Source of the DNA: Apus apus
Lineage: Eukaryota; Chordata; Aves; Apodiformes; Apodidae
Length of the DNA: 64,000 nucleotides
Direction of reading: 5' to 3'
NCBI RefSeq assembly: GCF_020740795.1
Contig: NC_067284.1
Location: forward strand, 96,153,440-96,217,439
Shown here: positions 48,901 through 59,777 of the stretch, piece by piece
Layout: each line of letters starts with the position of its first letter
Position numbering within the stretch: the stretch's first letter is position 1
Position numbers and translations under genes: made by a program
The notes under the pieces: generated by a model
What the model saw: the letters and a program-made list of their open reading frames with translations, nothing else
The model's database searches: none
What the model was told of the DNA's origin: nothing

Positions 48901-51900
48901 AATTACTAAAAGTTTACATCTCTGCTTTTGGCTTTCCAGCAGTGGTGTAGTTCATTGCTTTGTCAAGCACTGTCAAATTCAGTGTTTGGCTAATGTGGTA
49001 ACAGCAAATCAATTTGCATAAGCAAGTCACAGCTTTTGATTGTTATCCTGCCATGTACTAAAAAGCTGAGCAATGCTAAGGGAAGTATGGCAAGAGCACA
49101 GGCACCTGTTTAAAACCCCTAAAATCATACTTAGAAAATGTAAGTCTTAAATTTCAGTACTAATAATAGCACTGGTCTGGCCTGCATTAAGGCACCACAG
49201 CCTTGTTTAATTACAGCAGAAGCACTTGTGTTGCAAACGGACTTGGGAAATTAGAAAAAGAAAACAGGCAGCAAATCCTCTGTGTGCTCCACCCAAAAGA
49301 TACCACAGATACCCACAGCAGCAAATACATAAATCAGCAAATCTCTCTAGCTGCTTTAGTTGAATTAAACATTCATGAATACAATTCTATCATCCAGTAC
49401 TGGAATACAGGCATTATTAAACAGATTCATAATAGGTTTTTTAATTCTAGTTTACTGCCACTGGGACTACCCTTTCCTGTAGAGACACTGCACTGGTGCA
49501 GAGCAAAATTTGCATCAGTTCAGCTGAAAGCAGTGATGATGCCATTTAACCTTTACTGTCTGCCAGACCAGCAGATCTGTATTAGCAACTTGCTAATTAC
49601 AATGTAACAAAAAGTTACTACATGAAAAAATGCAGCACTGACAGCCACAGAAATCTGACTTAACTTCTTTTTTTCATGCTCCTCAAGCTTAGTTTTAAAA
49701 TGGGTCAATTCCAGTTTCAAAGTAACATAAGGCTTTGATAACAACCATTACAATGAAAAGCTTAAATGCATTAAAACAAGGAATGATCCCACCTTTTAGA
49801 TGTAGACCAATAGTATAATTAGACTGTGCATCACACTATTAATTGCTTTTAACTGAATCTTCCCTATAGCTCAAGCCTTGTCACACTCCCCGTGCTGTCT
49901 GGCTGTACAATGAACTGTTACATAAGGCAGTGTTTCATTTTTCCAACCCTGCATGCTGACTAGCAATATCAGGATGAACCTGTAAGTGCTTGAAACTGTT
50001 ATTACTCTAATAAACAAGTGATGCTTGCTTACTTCCTCACCCTGAAACAGCAATTCAAAACTGAGAGATGTCATTATGTAAGGAATAAGGGCAAAACAAA
50101 ACACTAGAAATAGAGAACAAGATTTCTGCCTCCATCAAGACCCTTGCTCTGAGTATCATACCCTGAATGTCCCACAGGTGGCAGCTCCAGTCATTTCCTT
50201 ACCTACTGCAGAATGCACCATGGGCAGAACGGTCACAGAGACGTTGTCAGAGCTCCGCTGACCTGCAGTGTCTGTCACAGTGAGCTGGAAAACATACCTG
50301 CCCTCCTGGATGTGAGATAGTTTCAGTGTTCCTGGTTGTGGTACCTGATTAAAGAAACACAGAGGTTAAAAAAAAAGGGTATAAAGGATCTGTCCATAAA
50401 CTTCTAGGAACAGGGAACATCAATGCTTTTCATGCAGATTAATACTTAAAGCATGTGTATTAACAGGTGACATTTTTACTTTTTTTGCATCCATTTGTAA
50501 AAATAAACACACCATTTCTGTACTAGTTTTCAAGGTACACTCAGTTACCTGGAGCTGTGGATCTCAGCATTGGAGAGTAAATGGAAACATGTATTTAACT
50601 CATTTTTTCACTAATTAGAAATGTAATTTTAGAGTAGGCAGTAAAATATTAAGAGTATTTTGCTTTCTATTGTGTTAGTCTGTAGAAAATAAACATGTAT
50701 CCACAGAAGTTACTTTTGCTATATAATACTTTATAATAATGTGACTTATAGAATTGCTCTATTAATAAAGCTGTCCACCTCTGTCCAGTATGATTTTGAT
50801 GTAGTCACTTCTAAGTTTCAAAAATGCTGGTCCGAGTTTTTCCATGCCCCATGCTGAATTTCCATTCCTTGCTCTGAACCAGAAATAACTTAACATGTTA
50901 GGTTTCAGAAAGTCTTGTGATACAACTACAGAAACAACTTAAATTGCACTAGATCATTAAGAAATTGATCAAATAACTTATTTTATGATCATTTAAAAGA
51001 GGTACCAAACTGGTATTACGAGTACAATAGCAACTGAGAAATTTGTATAAAATGAGTGTGGTATTTGTAAATGTTGAACTTTTTTTAACCTTGTGACAAC
51101 TTCCAGTCAGAAATAACTCCAGCTGTCTGAGAATTCAGTAACGTATACTTCAGTAACTACAAAAAAGCTATGCAGGTTTATTGGACATGTAGTGCATTTT
51201 ACAAATGAAGCACACAGGGCTGTTTTTATAAGCAAGTGAAAGGTATGTTACAATCCTCTGTGATTATCTTTAATAATAAAAACAAAATTCAATAAAGATC
51301 TTTGGTTTGCTTACTTAAAGTTGCTTTCATACCTTAAAGAGATAAATGTTTGATAAATATGATAATAGAGTCCTAGACCTAGGTTTATAGCAGCGTGTAT
51401 TGATAAATGCATTTTTCTCTTCTGCTAAGTAAATTTCCTAACTGAAATTTCTTTCCTTTTCTATTTATGTGAGTGCACTCAGTTATCTGATAATGCTCTT
51501 GATTTCCTCCTGATAGAGTGTATGACCTCTTAGAATTTAATTCTTTAGTGTATTACAGAAATAAATATGCTCTAAGAAAACACCTGCTGCTCTTTACCAT
51601 GACTGCTGGAAGAGCAGATACAGTATTTAGAATTCATGAGCTGTGGAATCCAACTCTCAGTGCAGAGCCAGAGAAACAGTCACCGACTTCTGAATAAGCT
51701 GCCACTCCTCTTAGGGACCTCAGTGCTTTCCTTTTTGTCTCTGCCCTGAATAATGCTCGACTGTATCAGCTTTCTGACAAACTTTGGCTCAAACTAGACA
51801 GCACATTTCCAGGTAATCAGCATTTAAAAAAACCCAATCCGTAATTGCCTCTAAGAGTCATGCAGCTGCACAGCTACAGCATGTGGGTGGCAATCTGAGA

Positions 51901-54900
51901 AGCAAATGATCTAAGAAGCAATAAGCAGTTACAACAGGAAAAAAACATTTCCACTGGCTTCCTTCTACAATACAGTAAGTTCTCTTTATAGCAGTCCTTC
52001 CCCCTCCTCTGCCTTCTATTTATTCTTTGGTACATAAGTGAAATGCAACAGCTGCCTTTTATCTTATTTAAACACAGTCCATTCCCCTTTGAAGCTATTG
52101 ATGCATATACCACTTTGTAGGAATAAATTATGTGAAGTACAGCAACTTCAGGACAGCAACTAAATCACTAAAGACAGTAACCGATGACTGTATTTTAAAA
52201 AATCACAATAATTAATTCAACTCTAAAAATTAAATTATAATGGATAAACATCAAGATAAGTATCTGTAGGAGAAATCCTTCTTCATTTGAACACAATGGG
52301 AAAGTATTTATTTAAACAAGTTTGTTTTCTGTTACCAAATATAAAAAAATCACTAAGATTAATGTAACTTTTGCAAGTTTAAATGGATATAAGACTTGTC
52401 TCTCTTTTATGGAGTCACTTTGAGAAAAAGTAAAAACATGAATGTCATTTTTAAAAATTATCTTTTAATTTTTGTCTTACTAGATATATTATTACATCAC
52501 AGATTAATTTAAAGAGTATTTAATTCCCATTTAAAGTAAATAATGCTATGATGGGTTAAATTAACAACTCTTGATAATAAAAAGCTCATTTTATCCAGAT
52601 TTAACCTAGCATCTATTCTGTGTATTAGGCTATTCACACTCCTTATCAAAGCTTTTTGACCTTTTAATTTTCAAGCCAATAAATTAATAAACAAAGATAA
52701 ACTCAGTGGTCCTTTCATGACAGTTTCAAGTTGTAATACAGCTTCAAGTCGTTCAGAACTAGCTGACTGTAGTCACCCTTTTCAAGATGTGGATCTCGCA
52801 GTAGAAGACAGAACATTCAACAGCAGGTGGCAGTGGCTCAACCAGTATTTTTGAACAGCCATCACCAGAGGTTTTCAAGATGTGACTGGAGAGGGCACTA
52901 GATAATCTTGGCTAGGGTCCCTGACTCACAAAAGGGTGGACCAGATGATCTTTTAAGATCCTTTCCAACCTGGTTTGCTCTATGGTTCTATGACATAAAT
53001 GCTCAAGTTGTAGACTCATCCTAATTTTGGTGCCTGGTAGCCGTATCTATTTGAACACAGTATATTTTTAGCTCTACGCTTAAAACTGTGCTATAACAAC
53101 AGTCTGTGAAGGAGTGGCCACGTGTGACTGTGTGTGTACCTTCATTTCAACCAACGGGTCGCCCTGCAGCAACGTCCACTCGTACTGCACAATTCCATGG
53201 TCATCTGAGCTTTCTCGGCCGTCCAAAAGCACCCAGTCCACAGGTGACTGCAGCACAATATCTTGTCCTGCCTTGCACTGTGGAGGCTTGTCGTATTCTT
53301 CTTCCTCTTCAACAGAAAAAAGAGAAGCTCAGTTATTTACCAGGGGAAACTGAGTGATCATTTATATAAAAATTACTTCTCTCTCGGTCAAAGTATTGAT
53401 TTACTACTCTGCAACTTCCTGAAGTACGGGACATGTTCATTAATGCACATTTTGTCAGGTGAAATATTATCCACTTAAATTTTAGTCAGCTGTTCTACAT
53501 TCAATGATGTCTTCAGGAATTAACTGCTACATAAGAAGCACATTGCATAGAAAACCTCTCTATGTACATGGATGTTTCACTAACACACCAAACAAGTTTG
53601 TTAGCACCACTGTAGTCTTCTACTTTGAACAAAGGAAAATGGATTTAAATATGAATTACATACATATTCATATAACAATTACTGAACAACTTTTACAGAA
53701 CTCTGCATATCTTAACAGAATTTTAGTCTCTTTTTTTAATACAAACATTGCAAGAGTGAAAAACTTACTTAACATAACTGGCATCCTGGTGAAGCAGTGC
53801 ACATAATGATTAAAAACCACCAGAAATTACCAATTATTAAAGTGCCTAATTTAAGACATTAAAAGCTTGATCTTCAGACTACTTAGGATTTGTAGCATTC
53901 TGCTATATACAAAATACAATTATTATTGATTAAAATTGTGAGTACTATATTCTTTTGCCAGTTATCCCAGGATTCTCAGGTCAGAATTACAAAACCCATG
54001 GTACAGTAAGTGGCTTGTGAGAAGTGGTTTAAGTAATTTGCTCTGCAACCTTGAGGCCACGCAGGGAAGAGAGAGGGATAAAATCTAGTTCTACAAGTCA
54101 GTATTTGACAACTTTAGCCATATGATTGTATCTTTCTGCAGTTCCCTGTGTAAGTTTCATTCCTCCTCTGGGCACAGGATGTTCCTGGCACCCTGAAGTG
54201 CCAGGCTGCTTTCTGCTCTTTGACCTCTGCAAAGGTTCTCCTGTAGAGGATATTGATGTTAAGCTCAAAAAAGCATCTACTGAACACAAAGCTGTAATTT
54301 CACTCAGTGTGGACAGAGCTGCACATGGAAAGAAAAGACACTACCCCATCAGTGCAGGGATTCTCCCTCTCCAGTTTCAAGAACTTGCCTGAAGGCATGG
54401 AAATCATTTGAGCAGTAAGACAATTTTTTATCACTAACTAAACAGCAAATATTTATTTCTTGTTTTTTGCATAAGTAAGTAAGGCATAAAAAATTGCAAG
54501 GCAAATTCCTTAAGTTCAGAAAAACTACAAATAACTGAAAACAGGGTTTAATAATAGAAAGTATGAAACAGTTCTTGCTCATCCACCTGGCAAAGTAGCT
54601 TTGCCTATTTTGTATACACTCGGTTCTCAAAACCAGCTATGTTTAAAAAGCAATGCTTAGGTGCAAAAACATCTCCTCATCATTAATAAACATCATCATT
54701 ATGGTGCCAGGGCAACTTTTGTTTGGTATAGATGAGCTATGCACAGTCTTCACATCATTCTTTACTGATCACTGTCAGAAAAAGACTGACCTGGGTCTGA
54801 AACAGCACAGCTCAGTCTGGCACTTCTACATTGGAACATGGTTTCATGTCACCTGTCTCGTAAATGACTCAATCAATACCTACAGGGACAGAGACAAGCT

Positions 54901-57900
54901 CCCCTTTCCTGTGGCCCCAAATAAGAATATTCTCTTCCTGGCATAACTATAGTCCAGCAGCCCGAGCTGCCATGGCAGGACCACTTCACGTTGGGGCAGG
55001 TCACACAAATTCATGCCAGCTCTTTGCTAAAAAGGTGAGTGAGGTCCCAAAGGAAGGAGGCACCATGCCTTGGTTTGTAAGCCACCAGAACATCTTCAGA
55101 AAGGTAAATCAATGGCAAATCAGCTCATCTTTTGCTCTAGTAAAGAAAAAAAAAACTGAGAAACATCTGGCATGGGAGGAGAGAGGCTACTGAGCTCTTA
55201 TTCCACAGCAAGTTTTAAGCAATGTAGTACATTATCCTTAATAACTGAAACACCTCAAAATTTGGGAAATACGTGCTTCTAAGAAGTCAGCATATAAAAG
55301 CTGGCAGGCATACCCAGGAGCCACTTACAGCCATGGCTCACGGGAGTAAAGGACTATCATCCACAGGTTAGCAGGAAGATCAAGTTCAGAAACTTTTAAC
55401 TGCTGTTTTTAACTTAATTTAGGTTGAAAGTAAATAAGCAATATGAAATTGATATACCAGATCAACACCCTGAGATGCTGACCTGGCTGCTTTCTAGAAA
55501 AGGGGCTACAACCTTAAGAGCATCACTTTTTTCTTAGGAGAGGAACATGAAAGGCTTGATCAATTTTGCTTCCTCCATTCTTTATAGACACCCAGCCTGC
55601 CAATAATGAAGCTGCCAGGTAGCTGTTTGAATGAGGCTTTGTACAAAAGGTTATTTCACTGCTGATTCCTGAATGTCTTTGGTATTAGTTTACCCTACTG
55701 TCGAATCCTCCCACTGCTCATCACTAGTAAGCAGCACAGAGGGAAGGTCAGACATTTTTGGTAAGGCACTGAAGTAATCTTTCTTTCTATGTAAAAAAAA
55801 TGTAAATTTGCCTAAAAATGGCAAAAAACCCCCCACCTTTCTTTCTGTATAGGCATATGGGGTTTCATTGCTAACACATCACAAACTGCCTGGAAGTGCA
55901 AAGTAAATCCACAGCCAAACCAGCATAAACTGGGTGTAAAGTGAAGGACTCAGATTTATACTGAAATGTTCAGTCTCATAAATTCACTCCACTGCTGACT
56001 GTTCTGGAAGTGCAGAGAGACACACTTGATCAGAAGAATATGTATATGTCATTCATTGCTCCCAGAATTAAATAAGCAATTGGCTTTGTTTTACTGATGA
56101 TCCTTAACATGAATGAAACCACAACACCCTAAGAGATCACTGAATACTGATGCTCAGAAATATTTTGGAATTACAAGGACACCACGCTTATGGATAAATG
56201 TTGGTTTGGGATTATCAAAAAGAAAATAGCAGAAGACTCAAAACCACAGTACTCTGAAAAAAAGAACAGGTAAAATGGGATCCCCTTGTGAAAGAAAATA
56301 TTGAAATGAAGAGTTCTTTCCTAAGTTCAATCATGGGGTGACATAAGATAAAAGAGATGTGCCTTCATCATCCTGTGATGATGCACTGTTGTCCAGATTA
56401 TTTTTTCAATGTAATTCAAGAATGCAGTGGTAACATAACATCAGATAGCAACACATTTCAATCTTAATTTTATCTCTCCTGGTCTGTGCCATGGCTGACA
56501 GATGTGTGAATAAAAGTTCATTCTCCTTTGTGCTCCAGCTCCACTGTAGTTGCACTAAGAAGTCATAATCCCCTATTTCCAATACCACCATCACTCACAG
56601 GGCAGATTTTTAAATAAACCAAACAGGGCACAGAGCAATTTGCAGATTAGGAACTGAAATTGCCTTGCAAGCCCAGTGCTGATAGTCAGGAAAGCTGCCA
56701 GAAAGGCATGGCATTCAAGAATTCCAAAATTAAAGAACTCAAGGAATTAAATAAAGATTTCTAATAGGTAGAGTATGATTTTAACAACAGGATTATTTAT
56801 AACATGCCATATGCCATAACTGCACTTTACATTAGGGCCAGGTTTTAATGGAATTAAGACAGTTCAAAATGATAAAGATATTTGAAGATATTTTCAAAGG
56901 TTTTCAAAGAAGCCCAAATCTCTGACTTTGATGCAAAATCTAGTCTTACACAAACTTTTTATCTTGCAAGTGCATCCACAGTTGTAGAACATAATGACCC
57001 CAAAGTTGCTACATAGATAGTACTGTGGATTTAATATTTCCCCCATTGAAAATGTATCACACCTCGTGTTGTTCTGACATCCAAAGATCACCTTTACTGC
57101 CTCAAGTTCCTTCCTATAGCTCTCTAGTTTACCCGCCCATGCCCTTTGCAAAAACCATTTAGGCATCATAACTCCTCTAAAAATTGGACCCCTCTTCTCT
57201 CTTATCTCCAGGGGATCTTTGTTGGATTATCATAAAACAGACAGGACTGGACGAAGGATCAAGCCTGAGGTCTCCCGTGCCAAGGGAGCAGGAACAGCCA
57301 GCACCATCTGGACACGCTGCTTTCATTCACACCATCACTAGGCCTCCTTCCCTCAAAGCTAATTTGCTTGAGATGTATTGCTGAAGAGGATGGAACACAT
57401 TTAGGGAAGTATTATCAACAGGAGGTAATGAAATTAAGACAAAATGAACTAAGATGCAACTGGCAAACAACAGGAGGAGGGGGAGTGTGCGTAAGCTCTT
57501 GGGATCAGATGCTAGGAAACAGGCTCCAAATTTAGACATCGGGACTTGTTTTCATCCACAGCTGCTTGCTCTGGGTGGTGGTGCTCCTGAATACACTTCA
57601 GGGCTGGACAAACTGCTGCTTTTGATGCGACTCCAGAGGTGGCTGGTTATACGGAGTCTCTGGGCTGGACTGCCCGTGAGACATCCTGCTCTCCTTCAGC
57701 CTAGCTCTCACGTTCTTAGGAAGGAAAAACGCTAATTGAGGCTGCCAGGAAACCCGCTGAGCCGTGGCCATTCGGACAGCACCCCTGAGGAGAAGGGTGC
57801 GCGCTCATCTCCAACTACTCCAGCGGCTCCTGGCGTCGCGGGCGCCAGCGCTTCGCGCCCTCCAGGACGCCCAGTACCCTCCAACCCTGGCGGGACCCCT

Positions 57901-58765
57901 CCGACCGACCTGCCCGCTCTCCCCGGGGGTGCGGGGCCCGCCGACAGGCTCACCCTCCCGGTCGCCCGGCGCGGCGGCTGCAGAGGCGGAGGCGTGCGGG
58001 GCGGCTCCTGCCGAACGCGCACCCCGCACCCCGCGGCACGGCTGCGCGGCCTCCCCTCCCGCGGCCGCTGCCTCTGGAACCGGGAGCCCGTTCCCGGCGC
58101 CGGGGCAGCCGCAGGGACGACTCCCTCTCCCTGCCCGCGGCCCCCAGGGCGCGGGGCGGCAAATGGCGCCCAGGGCCGGCTGCCGCCATTTCCCGCCCGC
58201 CGCCCGCCCCGCAGCCCTCCCCGCGCCAAGCGCCCTCGGGCCGGCCCTTACCCGGCGGCGGGGCGAGGCCGGCGGGCCGGCGGCTGTAGGTGCTGTAGCC
58301 GCGGTGCGGGGCGAAGCGGCAGACGGGGCGGCCGCGGTGCGTGCAGTTGAAGAGGTAGCAGGCCTGCTCCGCCGCGCCCCGCGGCCGGGCGGGCCCCTGC
58401 ACCACGGCCAGCGTGCAGCGCGGCTCGGCGCAGCAGGCGTCCAGGCACTGCCGCCAGCCCGCCCCGGCGGCGGGGGCCCGCAGGAAGGTGGCGCCGGCCG
58501 CGATGGAGTCCTTGGTGCGGATGATGGAGTCGGGCCTGGCGGAGAAGCTGCTGCCGCCGCCGCCGCACCGCCCCCCGTCGCCGCCGCCTCCCGCCGCCGG
58601 CGGTCCCGGCTCCTCCTGCTGCAGCTGCCGGCGAAACTCCTCCAGCAGCGACTCGACGCCCGAGATCTGCGAGCGCAGGTCGGCCAGCGGCGCCGCGCAC
58701 CGCCCGCCCGGCAGCAGCGCCAGCCCGCCCAGCGCCGCCAGCAGCGCCAGCGCCCGCGCCGCCAT
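39808..58765 (-). CDS. LRP11: LRP11 gene (spliced), low-density lipoprotein receptor-related protein 11
   Basis: Type I membrane protein of 472 aa (human about 500). Coding exons on the minus strand, in order: 58252-58765, 53140-53306, 50203-50344, 47104-47229, 46127-46339, 40255-40356, 39808-39962. All introns are GT-AG and phases agree. Visible: a signal peptide (about 1-24, MAARALALLAALGGLALLPG), a MANEC domain (about 30-160, Cys-rich, with CYLFNCT), a PKD domain (about 180-270) and an LDLa repeat (276-314, with C280, C287, C292, C299, C305, C314 and the DGSDE calcium-site motif). A Ser/Thr-rich stalk, a TM helix at about 423-445 and a conserved tail ending DYLINGMYL follow. The ATG at 58765 has G at -3 and +4; the open frame further upstream has no ATG. 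The precise function of LRP11 is poorly known. Confidence 0.96.
39963..40254 (-). other. LRP11: LRP11 intron 6
   Basis: Short intron of 292 bp with a gtaag donor. No feature inside. Confidence 0.9.
40255..40356 (-). CDS. LRP11: LRP11 coding exon 6 (stalk)
   Basis: Encodes the juxtamembrane stalk DSSSSGKRADDKNGKGISVP through GGGRPVPETG. It aligns to human DSSSSGKN...PAPETG. 102 nt, one base carried at both ends. Confidence 0.94.
40357..46126 (-). other. LRP11: LRP11 intron 5
   Basis: About 5.8 kb. It holds a small G+C-rich patch near 41340-41430. No exon-like block or element could be named. Confidence 0.8.
46127..46339 (-). CDS. LRP11: LRP11 coding exon 5 (stalk)
   Basis: Encodes residues 317-387, a Thr/Ser/Asn-rich stalk starting LSPGRKTVTHAALGTT. 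It aligns with human LGLDRKMVTHTAASP; the rest is diverged. 213 nt. Acceptor ...aacacag, donor gtaaga. Confidence 0.93.
46340..47103 (-). other. LRP11: LRP11 intron 4
   Basis: 764 bp. Nothing recognised. Confidence 0.85.
47104..47229 (-). CDS. LRP11: LRP11 coding exon 4 (LDLa domain)
   Basis: Encodes the LDL-receptor class A repeat: ACVGVCSRYQFICDDGCCID, then ITFACDGLRQCPDGSDETFC. It has six canonical cysteines plus extra C276 and C291, as in human LRP11. DGSDE supplies acidic calcium ligands. Acceptor ...tcaacag, donor gtaagt. Confidence 0.97.
47516..47520 (+). repeat. Target-site duplication, left copy
   Basis: TGGCC immediately before the LTR, identical to 48552-48556. Confidence 0.75.
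48347..48352 (+). terminator. LTR poly(A) signal (ATTAAA)
   Basis: ATTAAA inside the LTR, antisense to LRP11 and followed by T-rich sequence. It is a probable retroviral polyadenylation signal. Confidence 0.5.
48461..48479. repeat. (GT)n microsatellite in the LTR
   Basis: Nine GT units plus G within the U5-like part of the LTR. Probably length-polymorphic. Confidence 0.9.
48552..48556 (+). repeat. Target-site duplication, right copy
   Basis: TGGCC immediately after the LTR. Confidence 0.75.
50203..50344 (-). CDS. LRP11: LRP11 coding exon 3 (second half of PKD)
   Basis: Encodes VPQPGTLKLSHIQEGRYVFQ, then LTVTDTAGQRSSDNVSVTVL, the C-terminal strands of the PKD fold, with an NVS glycosylation sequon. 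Acceptor ...taatcag, donor gtaagg. Confidence 0.96.
50345..53139 (-). other. LRP11: LRP11 intron 2
   Basis: About 2.8 kb, AT-rich, with a CR1 tail at about 52840-52995. Nothing else recognised. Confidence 0.85.
52840..52995 (+). mobile_element. CR1 3' tail
   Basis: CR1 3' text in plus orientation: gaggttttcaagatgtgact near 52869, ggaccagatgatcttttaag near 52938, then ctttccaacctggtttgctc and tatggttctatga at the end. 5'-truncated, antisense to LRP11. Confidence 0.8.
53140..53306 (-). CDS. LRP11: LRP11 coding exon 2 (first half of PKD)
   Basis: Encodes residues 172-227: an acidic linker EEEYDKPPQ, then CKAGQDIVLQSPVDWVLLDG and RESSDDHGIVQYEWTLLQGD of the PKD domain. Two nearby AG acceptors exist (ending at 53307 and 53305). 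Only the first keeps the phase carried from exon 1. Donor gtacac. Confidence 0.95.
53307..58251 (-). other. LRP11: LRP11 intron 1
   Basis: About 4.9 kb. The part nearest exon 1 (57.77-58.25 kb) is CpG-rich; the remainder is AT-rich with no recognised element. Confidence 0.85.
58252..58765 (-). CDS. LRP11: LRP11 coding exon 1 (signal peptide and MANEC)
   Basis: Encodes residues 1-171 and one base of 172. A signal peptide is followed by LRSQISGVESLLEEFRRQLQ, a Gly-rich insert, DSIIRTKDSIAAGATFLRAP and the MANEC cysteines (WRQCLDACC, CYLFNCT). It aligns closely to human through GYSTYS. The start ATG has a strong context (G at -3, G at +4). The donor gtaagg is at 58251. Confidence 0.96.
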
Positions 58766-58969
58766 CGCCACAGGCCCCGGCCCCGGCGCAAAGGCGGGAG
58801 CGGCGGGAGCGGCGGGAGCGGCGCGGGGAGGCGCGGGAGGCGCCGGCCCCGCCCGCGGCACGAGGCGGCGCGGCAGCGCTCAGCACCCGCCGCCCTGGAC
58901 AGCTCCGCGGGGCGGGGCCGCCGAGCCACGCCCCCCACAATCCCCGCCCCTCGCCCCGCCCCCCGCTCA

Positions 58970-59019
58970 GGCCCCGCCCCCGCACAGGCCCCGCCCCCGC
59001 ACCGGCCCCGCCCCGCCCC
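58970..59019. repeat. Tandem GC-box repeat, 17-bp unit
   Basis: Unit GGCCCCGCCCCCGCAC plus A or C at 58970-58986 and 58987-59003, then a shortened unit at 59004-59019. Each contains a GC box (GGGGCGGGG on the minus strand). It lies about 205-255 bp upstream of the LRP11 ATG. Confidence 0.8.
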
Positions 59020-59194
59020 TCGGCCGGGGCTTCAGGCTCATCCCGCTGGGCGCCCGCGCTCCCCAGCGCCCGGAAGAAGCGGTTTCCTTTGCGAATGGGC
59101 CCTACGTGCACCTTGTTCCCTTGGCAAGCCTGCCAGGGAAAGTTCTGGGCAGGTTGATTGGCCATTTGCGCAAGGCACTGGTAAAAGCCATCGT

Positions 59195-59777
59195 CACAGA
59201 GTCACAGGATGGTTTGGGTTTGAAGGCGCCTTAAAGATCACCTAGTTCCAACCCCCCTGCATGGACAGGGACACCTCCCACTAGACCAGGTTGCTCCAAG
59301 CCCCATCCAACCTGCCCTTCAACACTTCCAGGGATGGGGCAGCCACAGCTTCCCTGGGCAACCAGTTCCAAGTGTCTCACCACCCTCACAGGAAATAATT
59401 TATTTCTAATATCTAATCCAGATCTCTCTTCTTGCAGTTTAAAGCCATCACCCCTCGTTCTATCACAACAGACGCTTCTAAAAAGCCTGTCCCCACCTTT
59501 CTCATAGGTCCCCTTTAAGTATTGAAAGATACAACGACATTTCCCTGGAGCTTTCTCCAGGGTGAACAACCCCAACTCTCTCAACCTGATTTCACAGGAG
59601 AGGTGCTCCAGCCCTCTGATCATTTTTGTGGCCCTCTTCTGGACTTGCTCCAGGAGCTTCATGCCCCTTTTATCTTGGAGACTCCAAAACTGGATGCAGT
59701 TCTCCAGATGGGATCTTAGCAGAGTGGAGCAGAGGGTGAGAATCAACTACCTTGACCTGCTGGTCACACTTCTTTTG
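59195..59777 (-). mobile_element. CR1 LINE, 5'-truncated, with ORF2 C-terminus
   Basis: The minus strand gives the CR1 ORF2 C-terminal part (ENCIQFWSLQDKRGMKLLEQ, then ATKMIRGLEHLSCEIRLREL near 59560-59690) and continues to the 3' end text, with tcacagagtcacaggatgg at the boundary (plus strand). Truncated near 59777. It sits about 430 bp upstream of the LRP11 ATG, just outside the CpG island. Confidence 0.92.

Larger units (their letters stand above)
47230..50202 (-). other. LRP11: LRP11 intron 3
   Basis: About 3 kb, of which a 1031-bp solo LTR (47521-48551) makes up a third. The LTR begins about 290 bp from exon 4 and is antisense to the gene. The rest holds nothing I can name. Confidence 0.85.
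57770..59080 (-). promoter_or_regulatory. LRP11: CpG-island promoter of LRP11
   Basis: CpG-dense block covering LRP11 exon 1 and its upstream side. Upstream of the ATG (58765) are many GC boxes, including a short tandem array at 58970-59019. No TATA box was seen. The start site cannot be placed from sequence. Confidence 0.75.

Noticed and set aside
53301-53307. Alternative acceptor for LRP11 exon 2 ending at 53305
   Set aside because: It would start the exon at 53304 and break the phase carried from exon 1. Only the start at 53306 keeps the frame.
58765-58861. Upstream in-frame start for LRP11 adding 32 residues
   Set aside because: The codon is GTG, the added residues are Pro/Ala-rich and would bury the signal peptide, and the ATG at 58765 has a strong context.
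57736-59245. Several long open frames on both strands around LRP11 exon 1
   Set aside because: They are shadows of the exon in G+C-rich DNA. Only the minus frame from 58765 to 58252 matches LRP11.
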